Part shown: positions 60,751-64,000 of the stretch, in pieces
How the letters are laid out: each line of letters begins with the position of its first letter
How positions within the stretch are numbered: position 1 is the first letter of the stretch
Assembly (NCBI GenBank): GCA_006937955.1
Contig: SSNP01000092.1
Location: 568,843 to 632,842, forward strand
Direction: 5' to 3'
Source: Pachypanchax playfairii
Lineage: Eukaryota; Chordata; Actinopteri; Cyprinodontiformes; Aplocheilidae
DNA length: 64,000 bases
Notes under the pieces: generated by a model
Databases searched by the model: none
Told to the model about the DNA's origin: nothing
Seen by the model: the letters and a program-made list of their open reading frames with translations, nothing else
Program-made: the position numbers and the translations under genes

Positions 60751-63124
60751 GAAGCAAGTTGCTTTACCTTGCAGGAGTTCTTTAGATTGAGTGTGTTAGT
60801 CTGTGCAGCATTTCGCCTGGTTCCTTCATAACGTTTATCAGCGTGCCGACCTGCCCTCTGAGCCTTGTTGACACTTACTGGCCTCCTTGAATTCAGGCTA
60901 ATTCAGTTAACAAACAGACACTGCCAGCTGGAAAGCTCCCCGAGACACTGATAAATGAGCAGTCGCTGTCTTGGGTTGATTGTGTGTGTGTGTGAGGAAG
61001 ACACTGGAATCCATCTAATCTCTCGCTACCTCTGGTCTCTTTCACCTCCCTCCTCTGTCTCTGTCCTTCTACTCCCCTGACGCCTGGTTGGCAGGGAGCT
61101 CCAGTTGCACCAAATGAGCATCTTACCCGCAAACAGATGATTTTACGTGCAGATAGAAAGCCTTTGACTCCCGTACACTCAGGCGATTGCCTGCTCTGTG
61201 AATGGCAGGAGCTTGTCAAACCATGATTAGTTTTCTGTTTCATAAGAGGGGCGGGTCTCACGTCTCTGGTTGATCTGACAAACTGAAAGCTGAAAGAAAA
61301 TGTGTTCTCACAGACGCACAAAAGATGTCCTTGTCAACTCCGAGAGACGTGATTGATCTGTGGTCATTTTGAATCAATTCTCTGTTTTAGTTGCATGTCA
61401 ACTTTTTCTTTCTTTATGGACAACAAGTCTCCTGCAGACTGACACTGAGTGTTAATAGATTAAGGTTTGTGTTTGTGGTCTTTATGGTGTCAGTGTGACT
61501 CAGATGATCCTGGATGCTGTGGACCTCTGCAGGTTTAAAAACGCTCACAGCGTGTTAGTGTTTGTGGTATTTTAACACCCATTTCATTGGTTGCAAAAGG
61601 AAGAGCTGCGGCCTGCGTGCACGTCTCACAGGCCACAGCTCACAGCAAACAGGGTGATTTTTTTTTTTAGATAATAATTATACTATATCTGTCAGAGATA
61701 AATTAAAACAAGCATCGATAAAGTACAAAAAAAAATAGATCCAGAAATGTACTTGTGTCACATCATCACTTGGTATGACAAACAGAAACTAAAACAGGCT
61801 CAACAAGGTCATAACTTCACTGTGGCAGTTTCATGTGCAGCCTGCAGGATCCTGCTCTCTTCATTGAAAACCAGGTAACGACAGCGTGAATTGTAAATGT
61901 TTTTACAAACAGACACGTGCAGTTTGTTAGCCAGCAGATGTGCAGTTGCTTTAAAAAGTGATTGATTTTGCCGTGTCTCCTCTGTGATTGTAAAAAGCTC
62001 TTTGTGAATAGAACGTGCGAGCGAGGGAACGTAAGGTTGAGAGGTTTTTTTCTTTTTTGCTCTGGTTGTGTCCCAGTACCGTGAGCTGGACCAGCTGGAT
62101 GCCATTCCTGATGGGAATCATGAATGTGAAGGTTGTTAAAAGATATGCAGCCTTGCACTGAGCGTGGACTCACTGACAGCAGCTGTTTGTGGTGGGGGGG
62201 GGGGGGGATCACTGGGAAAGAGGATAAAAAACTTTTGGAATTTACAGCAAGAGCCTCGGTGTGAATGTTTTCGCCGGCAGAAACCGAATACATAAAATAA
62301 ATATTTCAAGTCAAATTGTCCCAACCTGAGCTGCTAGAAGCCGCGAAAATGTAAATATGTCATGGATTTTTTTATTTATACCCTAATGTGATGCCCAGAC
62401 AAACAGAAAAGAAGACATGTGGAACACAAGTACACCTTTAATGAGCCTCTGTCTGGTCTCTGTCACAGCCTGACACGGGTTCAGTCAGGACTGAGTAGAC
62501 CACACAGCAGAAGAAACAAACCTGCTTTTAACAGGCTGGAGAGTCTGAGGCTCACACCTCAACGGCCTCACGCCCACAGACGAAAAAAAAATAAAACAAG
62601 GCTGTTAGGAATATGAAGAGGAGGGACGCTTGTGAAAGGTGAAGATCAGGAATGACAGGAGTGAAGGAGAGACAGAGGACAGCTTAAGTGGTTTTGATTT
62701 GTTCTCCTGACATGAATTTATGAATCCATTCGTCATGTCATCGTCGGCACCTGCTCGCTAACTCTTAATCAGCGTGCTGACAAGTCGAATACAGTGAAGA
62801 ATAAAAGACCTGCTGCTCCTTGAAGGACTGCACATCACCTGCCAGAGTTTGAAACCAGCATCAGATCATGTTGTAAAACGATGCTTCTAACAGTTTGATC
62901 AGATGAAGGTGATGTTCTACATGATGTCATGTGATCTGTTTGCACGCATAGTGTTGGGGAGGATTCTCAGCCTCTCATCAGCTGTTACCATCTTGAATCA
63001 AATTAAAAGCAAATCAGTTGTACATACATCCAGAGATTATTATGGGATTATAATCTGTTGCATAAGATTTTTGCATGAAAACATACAGACACTTGCTGTA
63101 AAACACTGTTCTGTGTCCACACAG

Positions 63125-63430
63125 AGACTGAAGGCTGCACTGTCACACCACCCTGGGACTATTCCCAACGGCAACATGAACTCCATGGCACACATGATGG
63201 AGATGATGTCTTCACGGCAGGAGCAGGGAAACCACCATCATATGCACCCGCACCAGCACATGCAGGCCCCTCCTCACACGTACCAGCACCACGGACACCA
63301 CCACCACAGCCAGGCCCCGCACCACCACCCGCAGGGACACAATCCCCATCACAACTCCCACAATCCCCACCTCCTACCTGGACACCCGCACCAAACGCCG
63401 CCGCATCCTCAAATGCACTCTGCTTCTCAG
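63125..63430 (+). CDS. creb5: creb5 coding exon 8 (histidine-rich region)
   Basis: 102 codons, phase 0 in and out, acceptor TCCACACAG and donor GTAGGT. It opens RLKAALSHHPG and NGNMNSMAHMMEMMSSRQEQ, both strongly conserved with human CREB5 (RLKAALTHHPA; NGNMNTMGHMMEMMGSRQDQ). A His-rich run follows, with 28 His in the 102 residues by my count, mixed with Pro, Gln and Asn. His-rich tracts in transcription factors are often linked to nuclear speckle targeting or metal binding; here that is inference. The following exons should encode the basic region and leucine zipper and lie outside the window. The long open frame on the opposite strand is a compositional shadow. Confidence 0.97.
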
Positions 63431-64000
63431 GTAGGTGAAGCGCATTCCCCTCTGAGAGATCAAAGGCAAAGCCAGAGTCACACTGCGCATTAAAATCTTT
63501 TGTGTGCCGTGACTGAAACAAGGCTGCGCTTCAGCAGCTCGTTGAGCAGTTTGGAAGTCAGCTATTAGTGGTTTAGTGTTGAAACGATGCTGAAAATCCA
63601 CAAAGCAGTGGACAGACTCGTTTTCCTTTGCTGCAGCCATAATGTCAAGTTGTTTCCTGGCATGAAGTTTTGTAAAAAGCTTTTATTTTGAGCCTGGTCA
63701 GCCACAGGTAGGGGTTGAGAGGAGGTCACAGCGTGAATAATATAAAAGATGCTCTCAGCTGTCTTTTGGAAACTTTGCTTCACGTCAACCTGCTCCAATA
63801 AGCTGCAATTATGTCGCCACAGTTTGCTCCAGGTGCAGAGGCAGTTTTAAAAATGGTGACCTGACAGCGCTGTGGAACAACTTCACTGTGGACGTACGTG
63901 GTTTGGTTTAATTCTAGTGTATCGCTCTCAGGTTTATGATGCGAAACACTTTGCAACCCTTGTCGCTGTGGATGAAGGGCAGTCTGACTTATATATATAT
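63431..64000 (+). other. creb5 intron 8 (partial)
   Basis: Starts at the GTAGGT donor and runs to the window edge, ending in a short TA run. No exon of the bZIP domain is present here; the (R)3-4 VVDEDPDERR-type start of that region was not found. Confidence 0.75.

Larger units (their letters stand above)
51760..63124 (+). other. creb5 intron 7 (11.4 kb)
   Basis: Long intron before the His-rich exon. It holds an hAT-type MITE, a GA array, a short TA run near 53349-53361 and several complex blocks listed separately. Stretches without recognised features are 54190-56780, 57140-58370 and 61310-63120. Poly-A/T and poly-C/G runs occur at 55887-55898 and 62196-62207. Confidence 0.75.

Noticed and set aside
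63159..63521. 120-codon minus-strand frame
   Set aside because: It is the antisense shadow of the His-rich creb5 exon; the Gly/Ala-rich composition follows from CAC codons.

Overview
This is eukaryotic DNA, very probably from a teleost fish. Two vertebrate genes are split into short exons with GT-AG introns, and most of the rest is intron sequence with CA/GT microsatellites, LINE remnants, Tc1/IS630-type, hAT-type and Harbinger-type DNA transposon remnants, and MITEs of the kinds usual in fish. There are no operons, and I recognised no tRNA or rRNA gene. The species cannot be named from the sequence, nor which teleost duplicate (a or b) each gene is.

Layout. (1) Positions 1-18573, minus strand: jazf1 (JAZF zinc finger 1). 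Four coding exons lie at 18422-18308, 5870-5798, 5255-5065 and 2618-2449 and encode residues 1-183. The last coding exon, which should complete zinc finger 2 and carry zinc finger 3, lies beyond position 1. A 1.17 kb TGAG array opens the window inside this last intron. (2) About 18.6-27.0 kb: intergenic space with three degraded transposable-element coding remnants and a CCATCCGTC-type tetranucleotide array. (3) About 27.0 kb to the right edge, plus strand: creb5, a CRE-binding bZIP factor of the ATF2/ATF7/CREB5 family. Eight phase-compatible coding exons (27097-27126, 31194-31271, 32817-32910, 35299-35420, 37367-37524, 50230-50356, 51649-51759, 63125-63430) encode 342 residues: the zinc finger, the TP-TP transactivation segment and the His-rich region. 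The basic region and leucine zipper must lie to the right of 64000.

The two genes stand head to head with about 8.7 kb between their start codons, the same order and divergent orientation as JAZF1-CREB5 on human 7p15 but much more compact. The creb5 upstream region has a palindromic CRE fused to an E-box, a second CRE-like site, and a well-spaced TATA-like/Inr pair, which fits cAMP/AP-1-type control and possibly self-regulation by the encoded factor.

The most notable non-genic structures are five copies of one TTAA-flanked 550-590 bp MITE family; a 661 bp TTAA-flanked foldback element with about 290 bp arms in a creb5 intron, whose loop holds a perfect CRE; an internally deleted Harbinger element keeping the first part of its transposase; and several complex-sequence blocks that look like conserved non-coding regulatory DNA. 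I found no clearly new biological system. The foldback element and the creb5 promoter are the best leads. All family assignments come from recognising the sequence, not from searches.
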